NCBI RefSeq assembly: GCF_030823405.1
Contig: NZ_JAUSXC010000001.1
Span: 3,331,001-3,395,000, forward strand
Length of the DNA: 64,000 nt
Source: Chryseobacterium ginsenosidimutans
GTDB lineage: Bacteria > Bacteroidota > Bacteroidia > Flavobacteriales > Weeksellaceae
Direction of reading: 5' to 3'
How positions within the stretch are numbered: position 1 is the stretch's first letter; every line of letters begins with the position of its first letter. Under the pieces are notes generated by a model, which saw only the letters and a program-made list of their open reading frames with translations, did not search any database and was not told where the DNA came from. The translations under genes were made by a program, and so were the position numbers. Shown in pieces: positions 43,651-52,164 of this stretch.

Positions 43651-43783
43651 TCCTATAAAAAAGCTAAGAATAAAATAAAAATAATTCAGAATTTTTATTT
43701 TATTTATCAGCCAATTAAACAATAATTGCTAAGTAAAACAAAAATAAAATCTAACATTAATATAAATAAAACATCATTAATTT

Positions 43784-43957
43784 TTACAGTTTCTGTTTTT
43801 GATATAAAAAGGATGTCATTAATACAATGAGAAAAAAGAAGACATTAAAAAACCATCGCAAATATTTTTTTCTTAAATCACTTTTATTTAGTTTATTACT
43901 GAAAAACAGAAATGTTACAAAGAAAAAGATTATCATTAAAAATGAGATAAATTCCAT
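43784..43957 (-). CDS. small membrane protein, 57 residues
   Basis: An intact short frame beginning MEFISFLMIIFFFVTFLFFS, then a charged stretch NKLNKSDLRKKYLRWF and a second hydrophobic helix NVFFFLIVLMTSFLYQ. Two transmembrane helices with a basic loop are evident. It stands among decayed genes in the T6SS cargo region and may be an immunity or leftover membrane component. No family is recognised. Confidence 0.5.
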   Translation of the reverse strand: MEFISFLMIIFFFVTFLFFSNKLNKSDLRKKYLRWFFNVFFFLIVLMTSFLYQKQKL

Positions 43958-43962
43958 CTTAC

Positions 43963-44065
43963 TTATTTTAATTCATTTTCTTTCATCCAACTAAAATTTA
44001 TTGTTGCAATCCCTTTAAACGCCATTTGATAAGGACCTTTTTATTAAGAGCATAACTTATTGCTA
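43963..44065 (-). pseudogene. C-terminal fragment of a decayed gene
   Basis: The minus strand encodes GPYQMAFKGIATINFSWMKE then NELK and a stop at 43963-43965. Upstream, one extra A would connect ISYALNKKGPYQ, after which stops interrupt every frame. It ends six bases before the 57-residue membrane gene. It looks like the tail of a small gene that has lost its front part. Confidence 0.4.
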
Positions 44066-44089
44066 ATAATTAAAGTTAAAGTATTAAAC

Positions 44090-44635
44090 TTAATCATTAC
44101 TGAAATATGGTTCAACAGCTTTTATATATCTCCATCCATTTTTCTTAAATTTTATATCATAGTGACCATACCCTTTTTCTATTTTTAATTTGTTCTTAGG
44201 ATCATACAACAAATACCCTATTTTACAACCTTCTAAACGATGCTTTTCATATGTGATGAACTGGATCGTAGAATCCTGATTTACAATCAATGAATAGGAA
44301 AGTGAAAAATCTTTATTTGATTTACTTATTAGTCCTTTGGTAAACAAAATATTAATTGGATTTAAAAAGACTTTTCCGTCTTTTTGTTTTAATAAATTAA
44401 AATAACTTTCATTTGTAACAAACCCTCTTTCTCTACTAAAAATTATTTTATCCGAAGGATTTGAAATCGGTTCTAAATTATGAGTCATAAAGTACTCATG
44501 ATTTTTGATTATGCTGTCCTTTGCATTTTCAAAATAGATCATATCTTTCTTACTTATATCTGGTGTATAGAAATAATAGACAAGCCCAAATATTAGCAAA
44601 ACACCAAAACCTATTAACAATTTATTTTTAATCAT
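44090..44635 (-). CDS. membrane-anchored protein, putative immunity partner of the caspase-like effector
   Basis: A 181-residue protein with one N-terminal transmembrane anchor (KLLIGFGVLLIFGLVYYFYT) and a soluble, probably periplasmic, domain. No domain is recognised. Its ATG overlaps the stop of the caspase-like gene by four bases, so the pair is translationally coupled, a common arrangement for effector and immunity genes. The assignment is by context. Confidence 0.6.
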   Translation of the reverse strand: MIKNKLLIGFGVLLIFGLVYYFYTPDISKKDMIYFENAKDSIIKNHEYFMTHNLEPISNPSDKIIFSRERGFVTNESYFNLLKQKDGKVFLNPINILFTKGLISKSNKDFSLSYSLIVNQDSTIQFITYEKHRLEGCKIGYLLYDPKNKLKIEKGYGHYDIKFKKNGWRYIKAVEPYFSND

Positions 44636-46065
44636 TGTGGTTTAAATTCTGTTAGTTTATTATCCAATCCTTTTGGTGTATTTCCTCCTTTAACACCATT
44701 TATTGCTCCTGTTCTATTCCATAAAGCATGGTCTCCATCTTGCCAAAACGCCAAACCATGTTCTCCTTTTTCTACACTTTTATCAGGAATTTTTATTTCA
44801 TTGAATTTCCCATGCCAAGTTGGTTGGTAATCAGATCTTGTCTTGAATGCAAAAACAGAGATGCCAAGGTAGTTTGCTAATTTTTGAGCCAAACTTTCTT
44901 CCGAATGAATATCTGAAGGGAAAGTTGATGGCTCATACAAATACACATTTGAAAAACCTCTTTTAAGTTCGGTATACCTTTTTTGTGCAGATTCTTTAGT
45001 TAAATGCTTTTCGGTAAAATCAGCTTTCCCTGCAAAATAATTGATAGTATAATAGGGTGTGAAATCATCTTGCATAACATCTTTCTGATTATTTCCTGTT
45101 CTGCACGCGTAAGAATGAACTTGAGCATTTTTCTCAAAAATATCCTTCTTCAGTTTAGTAGCTTCAGAAAATGAAAAAGTTTGTGGTCCATCAATATTTG
45201 CTCCAATATGACCAAGGCCAAATGTGATTTTGCTAGGCATGCCATGGGAATAAAAATGTAAAACTTTAATATGTTTGTAACCATTAATTTTATCAATCAT
45301 TTCTGAGACATCTTTAATTTCCGTATAATCAATTTCAATATTTGAATATTTTGATAGTAAAGATTTTTTCATTTCGTCGATTTCCTCTTGATTATATGAT
45401 TTCTTTTTTAGAGGTTGTACAGTATTAAAATAAATTAGACTAACTTTTTTCCATTTATCTTTATTCAAAAGTAATGTTCTGACTGCCTGTGCAAAAAATC
45501 TCATTTTATTTCCATACGTTGGCTCATGCAATTCTGAGCCCACTACCATAATAGCATCACACAACACTATAATATCAACTTTTACACTAGCATTTTCATT
45601 AGGAGCTTTGAAGAATGCATACATTTTAAGTTTTGAAGAATCATTGCTTCCTAATACTTTATGCGTAATTTCTTTGTATCCTTTACAAGATACGTCCTTA
45701 AAATTTTTCAAAGTTCCATCATCATATTTTACAGCCCACCTTAAATTTTGTAATTCTCCTTTTTTCGGTTCTCTATTAAATTGAGTTACTTTATAAGTAT
45801 ACCATTTATCCTTTTCTATTACATCAACTTTTTTATTTTTTTCATCAAACGGACCCTCTACTTTTAAAACTCTTAACTCTAAAGGAGGTTTTCTATCTCT
45901 ATTTTTACCATTACTAATTCCACCTTTCTTACCATCTTGGTAGAATTTTCCATCAACAGTATTTCTTGTTTTTTTACTTTCTTCAAGAATCTGCCCATTT
46001 GCTTTACCTTTTATATTTTTGGCAATTATGGTGATTCGTCCTTTCTTATGATCTTCTTCAGACAT
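44632..46065 (-). CDS. caspase-like (clan CD) cysteine protease, putative T6SS effector
   Basis: A 477-residue protein without a signal peptide. The first part (about 1-60) is basic and Gly/Asn/Lys-rich, and residues 60-180 look like an Ig-like adaptor domain. The central region has the clan CD dyad: His274-Gly275 at the end of a strand (KVLHFYSHGMPS) and Cys321 in AQVHSYACRTGN, 47 residues apart and each after a hydrophobic strand, as in caspases, gingipains and CHAT proteases. It starts 10 bases after vgrG and overlaps a membrane-anchored gene. This suggests a T6SS-delivered protease with immunity partner. A non-proteolytic role is possible. Confidence 0.7.
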   Translation of the reverse strand: MSEEDHKKGRITIIAKNIKGKANGQILEESKKTRNTVDGKFYQDGKKGGISNGKNRDRKPPLELRVLKVEGPFDEKNKKVDVIEKDKWYTYKVTQFNREPKKGELQNLRWAVKYDDGTLKNFKDVSCKGYKEITHKVLGSNDSSKLKMYAFFKAPNENASVKVDIIVLCDAIMVVGSELHEPTYGNKMRFFAQAVRTLLLNKDKWKKVSLIYFNTVQPLKKKSYNQEEIDEMKKSLLSKYSNIEIDYTEIKDVSEMIDKINGYKHIKVLHFYSHGMPSKITFGLGHIGANIDGPQTFSFSEATKLKKDIFEKNAQVHSYACRTGNNQKDVMQDDFTPYYTINYFAGKADFTEKHLTKESAQKRYTELKRGFSNVYLYEPSTFPSDIHSEESLAQKLANYLGISVFAFKTRSDYQPTWHGKFNEIKIPDKSVEKGEHGLAFWQDGDHALWNRTGAINGVKGGNTPKGLDNKLTEFKPQ

Positions 46066-46075
46066 GGCTCAGATT

Positions 46076-47974
46076 TTATGCATTATGACCTTTTTCTCCA
46101 GATAAATTATGTATCGTTTCTTCACTATTCTGAATATAATCTTTTCCGGCCGCTATATCTATATTTTCCATAGCACTTTTGTGAATATTATTGGCTTCAT
46201 AGCTGTAATTCTCGCTCGCAATTTTGGTAATATTAGTTGCGTTTAGAGAATAATCCATTGTTGCATTCTGGAAAATATTCATACCTGCGACTTCTGTGAT
46301 ATTCATACCTGCAGAATTACTTTTATTTTGACCTACGGTTGTCGTCATATTCTGCCCCACATTAATATTGAGATTCTTCCCCGCTGTAAAAGTCATATCA
46401 TTAGGTGCATTCACATTAATATTTCCTGCACCATCCATCAGATAAGTATTCCCGCTCGGATCTTCAATAAAAACACTGCCCTCTGCATCATTCAGAATAA
46501 TCTTCGTTCCTGATCTTGTGTGAATCACCTTCTTGTCATTTCCGCTTGTGTGGTAAGAGCTGGTTTCAGATCCATTATAATGCGTTCCCATCACAAAAGG
46601 TTTCTCAGCATTTCCGCTTTCATGCCCAACCAAAACCTCTTCGCCAATCTCAGGGATAAAATGAAAACCTTTTCCTGCTCCGGAGTGCGGCTGTATCAAT
46701 CTTATCCAAGGCGTTGTCTGGTTCTTCTCTTCCTGCCACGGGAACTGCACACGAATACGCCCCATTCCCATCGGGTCGTCATTGTCCGTTACCCTTGCAG
46801 GCTGCTCTTCTCCTTTCGGTACGGCTTCGGTGTCGATATACGGCGCAGCATTGAACAGATCGGGAATACCCACAAATTCATTGTAATAATCTTCCCCGTT
46901 ATAATGATGCGTAATTTCTATGATGCGGTAGGTTTCCATCGCCTTTTTGTTGATGTCCGAAAGCTCCGCTCTTCCCCCTATTTTAAGTTCGGGAGTTTTA
47001 CTTCTACCTCTTACCTGTACCAGGTTCTCACGGCTTTCCTTTTCCAAACGTACCGCTTCTGCAAGATGCTCTTCCGACCACTCACGGGTTCCGGTATGGT
47101 TGAAGTGCATTTTCGGTTTCTTCTTAAATATGTTTTTGGAAACCGTCGCAGCAATACTCTGGAAAAGGCTTTCTTTGAATTCGCTTTTTATACTACTGCT
47201 GTCCTTTTCTATTCTGGCTCCGCTTTGCGTGTCATAGCCTGTAAAGGTAAATTCCTGAGCCTGCATCTGCATCTCAAACTCCACATCAATCAAATCTACA
47301 TTTTCACCCAGCTTGATAAGTGGCTGTACGCTGTTGCCGAAGATGAGCTTTTCGCCGTTGTAATAGAAAAACTCTCCGTGGCGTATTGCCAATCTTCTGA
47401 TAAACTGATAATCCGACTCTTTGTACTGAACAGTGTAAGGAATCGGTTTTTTGTTGTAGTCGTTCAGGTAATTCTCGGAAACTTCCACCTTGGCTTCCTC
47501 CGGATATTCTTCGGTAACCTGTTTGATAATTTGCTCCAGTGTCCGGTCTTCAAAACTACGGCAGTCTTTTCCGCTTTCCAGTAAAATACTTGGCGCATAG
47601 CCTGTAATGTGAAGGTCTCCGTAACCGCCGCCTTCATCTTTCTTGTTGCGGATCTTGCCGATGACGCCCGTAAAGGTCTGTCTTACCTTTCCAAAACGCC
47701 AATAGGTAATGGCAAGGCTTTTACCGAGAAGATTTTTGGAATTTTCCATTACATAGCCTTCAAAACTGTCCAAAGCGTCATCCGGAACGGTGATGCTGAA
47801 CATATCGTGATCGGCAGTTTTCTGGCTGAGTTCCACTGTATAGCTGTTCTTGGCTAAAAATTTCTTCCCATCTAAGGTTAATAAACAATATACCAAAGGA
47901 TTGGCCGGGTCTTGAAGCCAGTCTTCAAATCTGCGGAAAGTACCGAATATAATCGAGGAATCTTGGTTATCCAT
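46076..47974 (-). CDS. vgrG: T6SS spike protein VgrG (TssI)
   Basis: A 632-residue spike protein. The gp27-like part (about 1-370) includes HITGYAPSILLESGKDCRSF, YTVQYKESDYQFIRRLAIRH and GEFFYYNGEKLIFG. The gp5 OB-fold follows, with DPMGMGRIRVQFPWQEEKNQ, TPWIRLIQPHSGAGKGFHFI and PEIGEEVLVGHESGNAEKPF. The C-terminal needle is a Gly/Asn-rich beta-helix of repeated N-x-T/G motifs (GKNLNINVGQNMTTTVGQNK). No extra catalytic domain is fused. It is downstream of three tssD genes and upstream of the caspase-like cargo gene. Confidence 0.93.
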   Translation of the reverse strand: MDNQDSSIIFGTFRRFEDWLQDPANPLVYCLLTLDGKKFLAKNSYTVELSQKTADHDMFSITVPDDALDSFEGYVMENSKNLLGKSLAITYWRFGKVRQTFTGVIGKIRNKKDEGGGYGDLHITGYAPSILLESGKDCRSFEDRTLEQIIKQVTEEYPEEAKVEVSENYLNDYNKKPIPYTVQYKESDYQFIRRLAIRHGEFFYYNGEKLIFGNSVQPLIKLGENVDLIDVEFEMQMQAQEFTFTGYDTQSGARIEKDSSSIKSEFKESLFQSIAATVSKNIFKKKPKMHFNHTGTREWSEEHLAEAVRLEKESRENLVQVRGRSKTPELKIGGRAELSDINKKAMETYRIIEITHHYNGEDYYNEFVGIPDLFNAAPYIDTEAVPKGEEQPARVTDNDDPMGMGRIRVQFPWQEEKNQTTPWIRLIQPHSGAGKGFHFIPEIGEEVLVGHESGNAEKPFVMGTHYNGSETSSYHTSGNDKKVIHTRSGTKIILNDAEGSVFIEDPSGNTYLMDGAGNINVNAPNDMTFTAGKNLNINVGQNMTTTVGQNKSNSAGMNITEVAGMNIFQNATMDYSLNATNITKIASENYSYEANNIHKSAMENIDIAAGKDYIQNSEETIHNLSGEKGHNA

Positions 47975-48025
47975 ATTTCTGATTTTTAAATGATGATGAT
48001 GATTTTAGCTCATCGACGAAAAAAG

Positions 48026-48415
48026 TTAGTCTACCCACTGTTTTTCGTGCTCAGCGCCATTGATATTGAATTTCTTGGCTATCAGGCGCATCTCTATCTG
48101 CAATGGTTGGCTGTCTATGGCATTGAAACATTCCGAAAATTCTATGCAGTACGCTTTCTCAAAGTTCAGTTCCTGGAGCTTGCTCATTGCATCCCTGCGG
48201 TAGAAAATGATTTTTCCGCTTTTTACCCTGCTGTGATCCAGCATCCATCCCAAAAGATCGGGGTTTCCCGTGCTCTCGATCTTGATGATGATGTCTCCCC
48301 CTTTCGGCATTCCCTTCGGCTTACCGGTTACATCAACGGGCTGAACGAAATTGTATTTACATTCAAGGACATTGTAGGTGTTACCGTCCAATTCTAATTT
48401 TGATAAAAATGACAT
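48026..48415 (-). CDS. tssD: T6SS tube protein TssD (Hcp), divergent paralogue
   Basis: A 129-residue Hcp-like protein of the Bacteroidetes TssD type. It starts MSFLSKLELDGNTYNVLECK and continues with GGDIIIKIESTGNPDLLGWM and KIIFYRRDAMSKLQELNFEK. It aligns along its length with the two neighbouring copies but is clearly more different. It lies directly before vgrG, so it may be the copy adapted to this spike or cargo. Confidence 0.88.
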   Translation of the reverse strand: MSFLSKLELDGNTYNVLECKYNFVQPVDVTGKPKGMPKGGDIIIKIESTGNPDLLGWMLDHSRVKSGKIIFYRRDAMSKLQELNFEKAYCIEFSECFNAIDSQPLQIEMRLIAKKFNINGAEHEKQWVD

Positions 48416-48515
48416 AATCTTTTGTTATTGATTGGTATTTGATCGTGGTTTTCCTTCATCGGAAAAGCAGAAAAATGGACAATAACTGTATTGCCCATTC
48501 TGCTCTGTCTAATGG

Positions 48516-48902
48516 TTATACCCAAGCGTTTTCATACTCTCCGCTTCCCATTTCTATCTTTCTTGCAGAAATAATGAAGTTTTCGGTAAGTGGGTTGTCT
48601 CCTGATGCATCAAACTTCTCTTTGTGCTTCACCAGGTAAGCTTCCGAGAATTTTAGCTCTTTCAACGTAGCCTCGCTGTCTCTTTTGTAGAAAACCAGAC
48701 TGCCGTCTTTTCTCTCGAACGAATTGGTCATCCACTCGAATAAATCGGTCTCACCTGTGCTTTCTACCGTTATTTCTATTTTTCCGCCTCTTGTAATGGT
48801 AGATGGCCTGCCTGTAGCATCTGTTTCCTGAAATAAGCCGTAGTTTACGTTTAGTACGTTATAATTTTTTCCCGCTACTTTTAGTATGGATTTAAATGAC
48901 AT
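48516..48902 (-). CDS. tssD: T6SS tube protein TssD (Hcp), second paralogue
   Basis: A 128-residue Hcp-like protein: MSFKSILKVAGKNYNVLNVN, GGKIEITVESTGETDLFEWM, and FERKDGSLVFYKRDSEATLK. It is very similar to the copy at 49065-49451 over its entire length, including the shared block TNSFERKDGS. Hexameric Hcp rings stack inside the TssBC sheath and may carry effectors. Confidence 0.9.
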   Translation of the reverse strand: MSFKSILKVAGKNYNVLNVNYGLFQETDATGRPSTITRGGKIEITVESTGETDLFEWMTNSFERKDGSLVFYKRDSEATLKELKFSEAYLVKHKEKFDASGDNPLTENFIISARKIEMGSGEYENAWV

Positions 48903-49064
48903 AATTGTAAAGTTTTAAGTGTTATTAAATTGAATTTGTGTTTTTAAAAATCTTTGCATTAATGGACTTAGAAGTGAAGAATATGATTGAATTAATCAAT
49001 TCCAATCTCACAATAAGATCGTTTCAATGGATGAAAGAAATTTAATGGATCTGTTGAATAAGGA

Positions 49065-49451
49065 TTATACCCACTCATTAGTATGCTTGGCATTCCCCAG
49101 CTCGATTTCCTTTGCTGAAAGCACAAAAGTCTCGGTTAGCGGGTTGTCTCCAGATGCGTCAAAGTTTTCGTTGTATTTTACGATGTAAGCTTCTTTGAAT
49201 TTAAGCTCCTTCAGCGTAGCATCGCTATCTCTTTTGAAAAATTTCACACTCCCGTCCTTTCTTTCAAACGAATTGGTCATCCATTCAAAAAGATCGGTCT
49301 CGCCTGTGCCTTCTACTGTAAGAAAAATTTTACCGCCGCGGGTAACGGAAGAGGGTCTTCCTGTTTTGTCGGTTTCCTGAAGCATTGCATATTCTACAGA
49401 AAGTACGTTACGCTTTTTTCCTGCGTATTCCAAAATGGTTTTGAATGACAT
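49065..49451 (-). CDS. tssD: T6SS tube protein TssD (Hcp), first paralogue
   Basis: A 128-residue Hcp-like protein: MSFKTILEYAGKKRNVLSVE, GGKIFLTVEGTGETDLFEWM, FERKDGSVKFFKRDSDATLK, ending SAKEIELGNAKHTNEWV. It is the first of the three tandem copies in the direction of transcription, after a 693-base stretch downstream of tssC that contains a terminator and repeats. It therefore probably has its own promoter and is made in bulk. Confidence 0.9.
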   Translation of the reverse strand: MSFKTILEYAGKKRNVLSVEYAMLQETDKTGRPSSVTRGGKIFLTVEGTGETDLFEWMTNSFERKDGSVKFFKRDSDATLKELKFKEAYIVKYNENFDASGDNPLTETFVLSAKEIELGNAKHTNEWV

Positions 49452-49491
49452 AATAAATATATTTAAGGTTTAACTTTTACGAGTTCCAATA

Positions 49492-49566
49492 ATGGAATAT
49501 ATTCTGATCCGTACTTCTTCATCATTTGCAATTTTTGACATCAAACCAATATGGAATATATTCTGA
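49492..49566. repeat. 16-base direct repeat upstream of the tssD array
   Basis: atggaatatattctga occurs at 49492-49507 and again at 49551-49566, 59 bases apart; ccaat precedes both, with slight spacing differences. The pair lies 40-115 bases upstream of the first tssD start. It could be a regulator-binding site or a duplicated promoter part. Confidence 0.6.
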
Positions 49567-49836
49567 CGATGGTAAATATTTCCCGGCTTTTTTAATGCCT
49601 TTTAGAAATATTTATAAAACAAATGTAGACCTATTTTTCACTCCTGCAAGCGTTTTTTCACTTTAATTAATTATGTTAAATATCAGATTTATAGATATTT
49701 ATAAAATATATTTTGCTGAAATTTCGGCAAAAAACAACGCCAATTTTTTCGGTAAAAGAATATGATGCATTTTTCAATATCAATAAATTATTACCATTGA
49801 ATTATTCGCAATCAACAAATCGTAATTTTAAACGCC

Positions 49837-49858
49837 CTTGTAGAAAAAAATCTACAAG
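49837..49858. repeat. perfect hairpin between tssC and tssD
   Basis: cttgtaga (49837-49844) and tctacaag (49851-49858) pair perfectly around six A. No T-run follows, so it is not a clear intrinsic terminator. It may be an RNA processing or protein-binding structure, or a remnant. Confidence 0.45.
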
Positions 49859-49959
49859 ATTCTTCTCGTATTGGGTATTTTATTCCTCAAATGATCGTGA
49901 TGCATCGATAAAAACGTATGAGGTTCACATGAAATATCAGTGAGGAATTAGAGGTTATA

Positions 49960-49998
49960 TTTAAATTTCCATCTAATTCTATTTTGATAAAAAGACAT
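49960..49998 (-). pseudogene. remnant of the start of a further tssD gene
   Basis: The minus strand from the ATG at 49996-49998 matches the start of the tssD copy at 48415 closely at the nucleotide level (atgtc, then tttttatcaaaa, then tagaattagatgg). It encodes MSF, shifts frame, then KIELDGN. The rest of the gene is absent. The 693-base interval 49452-50144 otherwise holds the direct repeat, a hairpin and the tssC terminator, with no convincing gene. Confidence 0.5.
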
Positions 49999-50043
49999 AC
50001 GGTATAATTATATGTGTAAATGTTGACCTCATCTTTCCAAGAA

Positions 50044-50078
50044 ACAAAAAAAGCTGCCCTTTTCGGACAGCTTCCCTT
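50044..50078 (-). terminator. terminator after tssC
   Basis: On the minus strand, gaagctgtcc and gggcagct arms around gaaaa are followed by a run of seven T (plus-strand A run 50045-50052). It ends the tssB-tssC transcript. Confidence 0.82.
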
Positions 50079-50144
50079 AAAATACAAATGATGAAAAGCC
50101 ACGAAACAATAACTTAAATTATTGTAAATATCTGCTTTGATTTC

Positions 50145-51521
50145 TTATTTTTGTTCATATTCTGTATCCCATTCGTTACCATCATCACCTTTATGACCAT
50201 CCATTTTGATAAGGAAGTTTTTGGCAGGGAAATAAGGTTTCATATGAATATCCAAGTGAATTCTGTCTTTCTGAACAGGATCCTGTTCAAATTTTCTGAT
50301 TTCAAAGTTCTCAATCAGTTTCCCCGGTCCTGTAATAGCATCTAAGAAACGTACGATCTGATTCATAATTTCTTTTCTCGTAACCGCCGTAAAGTTCTCA
50401 AAGGCTCTTCTGTTTAAAAAATCCATCAATACTTTGGTTACATAGTCGAATACCCTTACCACAGAATAGGTCTGTAATCCTAAATTATCTCCGTTAAAAA
50501 GTGTTTTTCCTGAAAAAGCCATTACTTTTCCGTATTCATTAACCATTGGGATTAATCCCAGATTTTCCAGATTGGCAATTTCACTTTTCTTCAGGTCAAA
50601 CTTTACACCTTCCACTTCATTGATTCCTCCAAATTTCTTTCCTGCTGTTACTTGAGACATCAGGGTTTTATATACTTTCCCTGCTAAAGCTCCCGATGGC
50701 GGAATGAAAAGGTCGTCCAATTCGTCGATTTCTTCAAATCTACCTCTTCCAACCAACCAGTTACATGTCATCAGTACATTGGATCTATAGACTTCACCAC
50801 CTGTAAGATACGCCTGATCGAACATTTCCATGACATCATCCGGTTCATCCAGATGCTCAAAATCCGTAACCAGCATTACTTTATTTTCGTGTGCTATTTT
50901 TGCCCATTTTTCTACCACTGTATTAGAACCTAAATATCCCGGAATTACTAAAAGTCCATAATTATTTTTAAGGTCTAACCTGTCATAATTATCTGAAAGT
51001 TCCGCATGAATAGTATCGATAAAACGGGTATTGTCCAGATCTTTTAACTGCTCCAGATCAGCATTAACTATTGTAACATTTTTTACTTTATCAGACTCTG
51101 TATTTTTATAAAACATGGCAACCGTTCTGTAATTACCTTCCAGTTCTCTGGTAGCATCCACTGCCTTGGAAAGATTCTTAGACAATATACCTTCCGCAGC
51201 TTTTCTCTGATCCTCGCAATCTGCAACCATATCGGTTAATGAATCACTTTTACTGATAACACCTGCCCAAAGTTCCAGGGTTTTCTTCAAGGTTTCCCTT
51301 TCTTTCTCTTTACCTTTTTCGGTAAGAAATATTTTTCTTCTAGCCTTTCTGTCAGGATTGATATTCTGAACATTCTCAATGGAAGTTTCTAATAAATCGA
51401 AACCGCCGTAACGTGCCAGCTTTTCAATAATTTTATCAAGACTAAGCTGTCCCTGTACTTTTCTTTGTTCTAAAACAGGAGTTTCTATCGCCTGTTGTAC
51501 TTCTTGTTGTTTTTGTGACAT
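50145..51521 (-). CDS. tssC: T6SS contractile sheath large subunit TssC
   Basis: A 458-residue sheath protein (VipB-like). The middle contains NNYGLLVIPGYLGSNTVVEK, KIAHENKVMLVTDFEHLDEP and NVLMTCNWLVGRGRFEEIDE. Later LFIPPSGALAGKVYKTLMSQ and ENLGLIPMVNEYGKVMAFSG are typical TssC blocks. The C-terminal HMKPYFPAKNFLIKMDGHKG region forms the handshake strand with TssB. It follows tssB after 22 bases and ends with a terminator. Confidence 0.93.
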   Translation of the reverse strand: MSQKQQEVQQAIETPVLEQRKVQGQLSLDKIIEKLARYGGFDLLETSIENVQNINPDRKARRKIFLTEKGKEKERETLKKTLELWAGVISKSDSLTDMVADCEDQRKAAEGILSKNLSKAVDATRELEGNYRTVAMFYKNTESDKVKNVTIVNADLEQLKDLDNTRFIDTIHAELSDNYDRLDLKNNYGLLVIPGYLGSNTVVEKWAKIAHENKVMLVTDFEHLDEPDDVMEMFDQAYLTGGEVYRSNVLMTCNWLVGRGRFEEIDELDDLFIPPSGALAGKVYKTLMSQVTAGKKFGGINEVEGVKFDLKKSEIANLENLGLIPMVNEYGKVMAFSGKTLFNGDNLGLQTYSVVRVFDYVTKVLMDFLNRRAFENFTAVTRKEIMNQIVRFLDAITGPGKLIENFEIRKFEQDPVQKDRIHLDIHMKPYFPAKNFLIKMDGHKGDDGNEWDTEYEQK

Positions 51522-51543
51522 TGTACTAATTTGTGTTTTTGGG

Positions 51544-51993
51544 TTATTTATTTTCTTCTAATTCTTTGATCAGGGATTGCAAAGTGTCTTGCAAAGCCTT
51601 TTTTGCATCAGGATCTTCCAATGCAGCTTTAAGGATCTTATTGGTCTTTAGCTGCTTTACAATTTTCTGATACTGATCCTTTTCTGTTTCCAATCCGGTA
51701 AGGAAGCTGCTCTGCCCCGTAATTCCTTTGGTACCGAAGTCTCCAAGATTTTTAAATTTAAGGTTCTCCATTCTGATTGAGCCATTGGCATCCTCAAAAT
51801 CAACTTTAATTTCTGGCTTGTAGTGTTCAAATACTTTTTCAACCGTAGTAAGCCCTTCCACTAACTCCGGTTTCACGGGATCTTCAGCAGTAAGCTTTTG
51901 TGCGATAATTGTTCTGTTCTGAGGAATTTCCGAAATAGCCTCATTAGCATCCAATGGTACTTCATTACCACCGATTCCTTTGTTTGATAGCAT
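51544..51993 (-). CDS. tssB: T6SS contractile sheath small subunit TssB
   Basis: A 149-residue sheath protein (VipA-like). It includes PQNRTIIAQKLTAEDPVKPE, VEKVFEHYKPEIKVDFEDAN and IRMENLKFKNLGDFGTKGIT. The last of these carries the F-x-x-L-x-D/N-F motif typical of TssB. The Bacteroidetes form is shorter than the proteobacterial one (about 165). It precedes tssC. The 171 bases upstream, before tssF on the same strand, probably contain a separate promoter, though no perfect TAnnTTTG was found. Confidence 0.88.
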   Translation of the reverse strand: MLSNKGIGGNEVPLDANEAISEIPQNRTIIAQKLTAEDPVKPELVEGLTTVEKVFEHYKPEIKVDFEDANGSIRMENLKFKNLGDFGTKGITGQSSFLTGLETEKDQYQKIVKQLKTNKILKAALEDPDAKKALQDTLQSLIKELEENK

Positions 51994-52164
51994 AATAATA
52001 TGTTTTTAAAATTAGGTTACAATATTTTGGCCTATTAAAGATGATTTCGTGATTTTTCTACCGGAAATTGTCAGCTTTTGAACAGCTTTATTTTTGCAGG
52101 GAGTTGCAGCGATTTCATCAATGTGTTTTTTGTTTTTATAATGTTTTAATAGGTAATAATTATT

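Noticed and set aside
46520..47584. 354-codon open frame on the plus strand
   Set aside because: It lies antisense within vgrG, has an unnatural Cys/Phe/Arg-rich composition and no family resemblance.
49713..49943. 76-codon plus-strand frame between tssD and tssC
   Set aside because: It overlaps the hairpin, has no promoter or family resemblance, and the interval shows decayed tssD sequence on the other strand.
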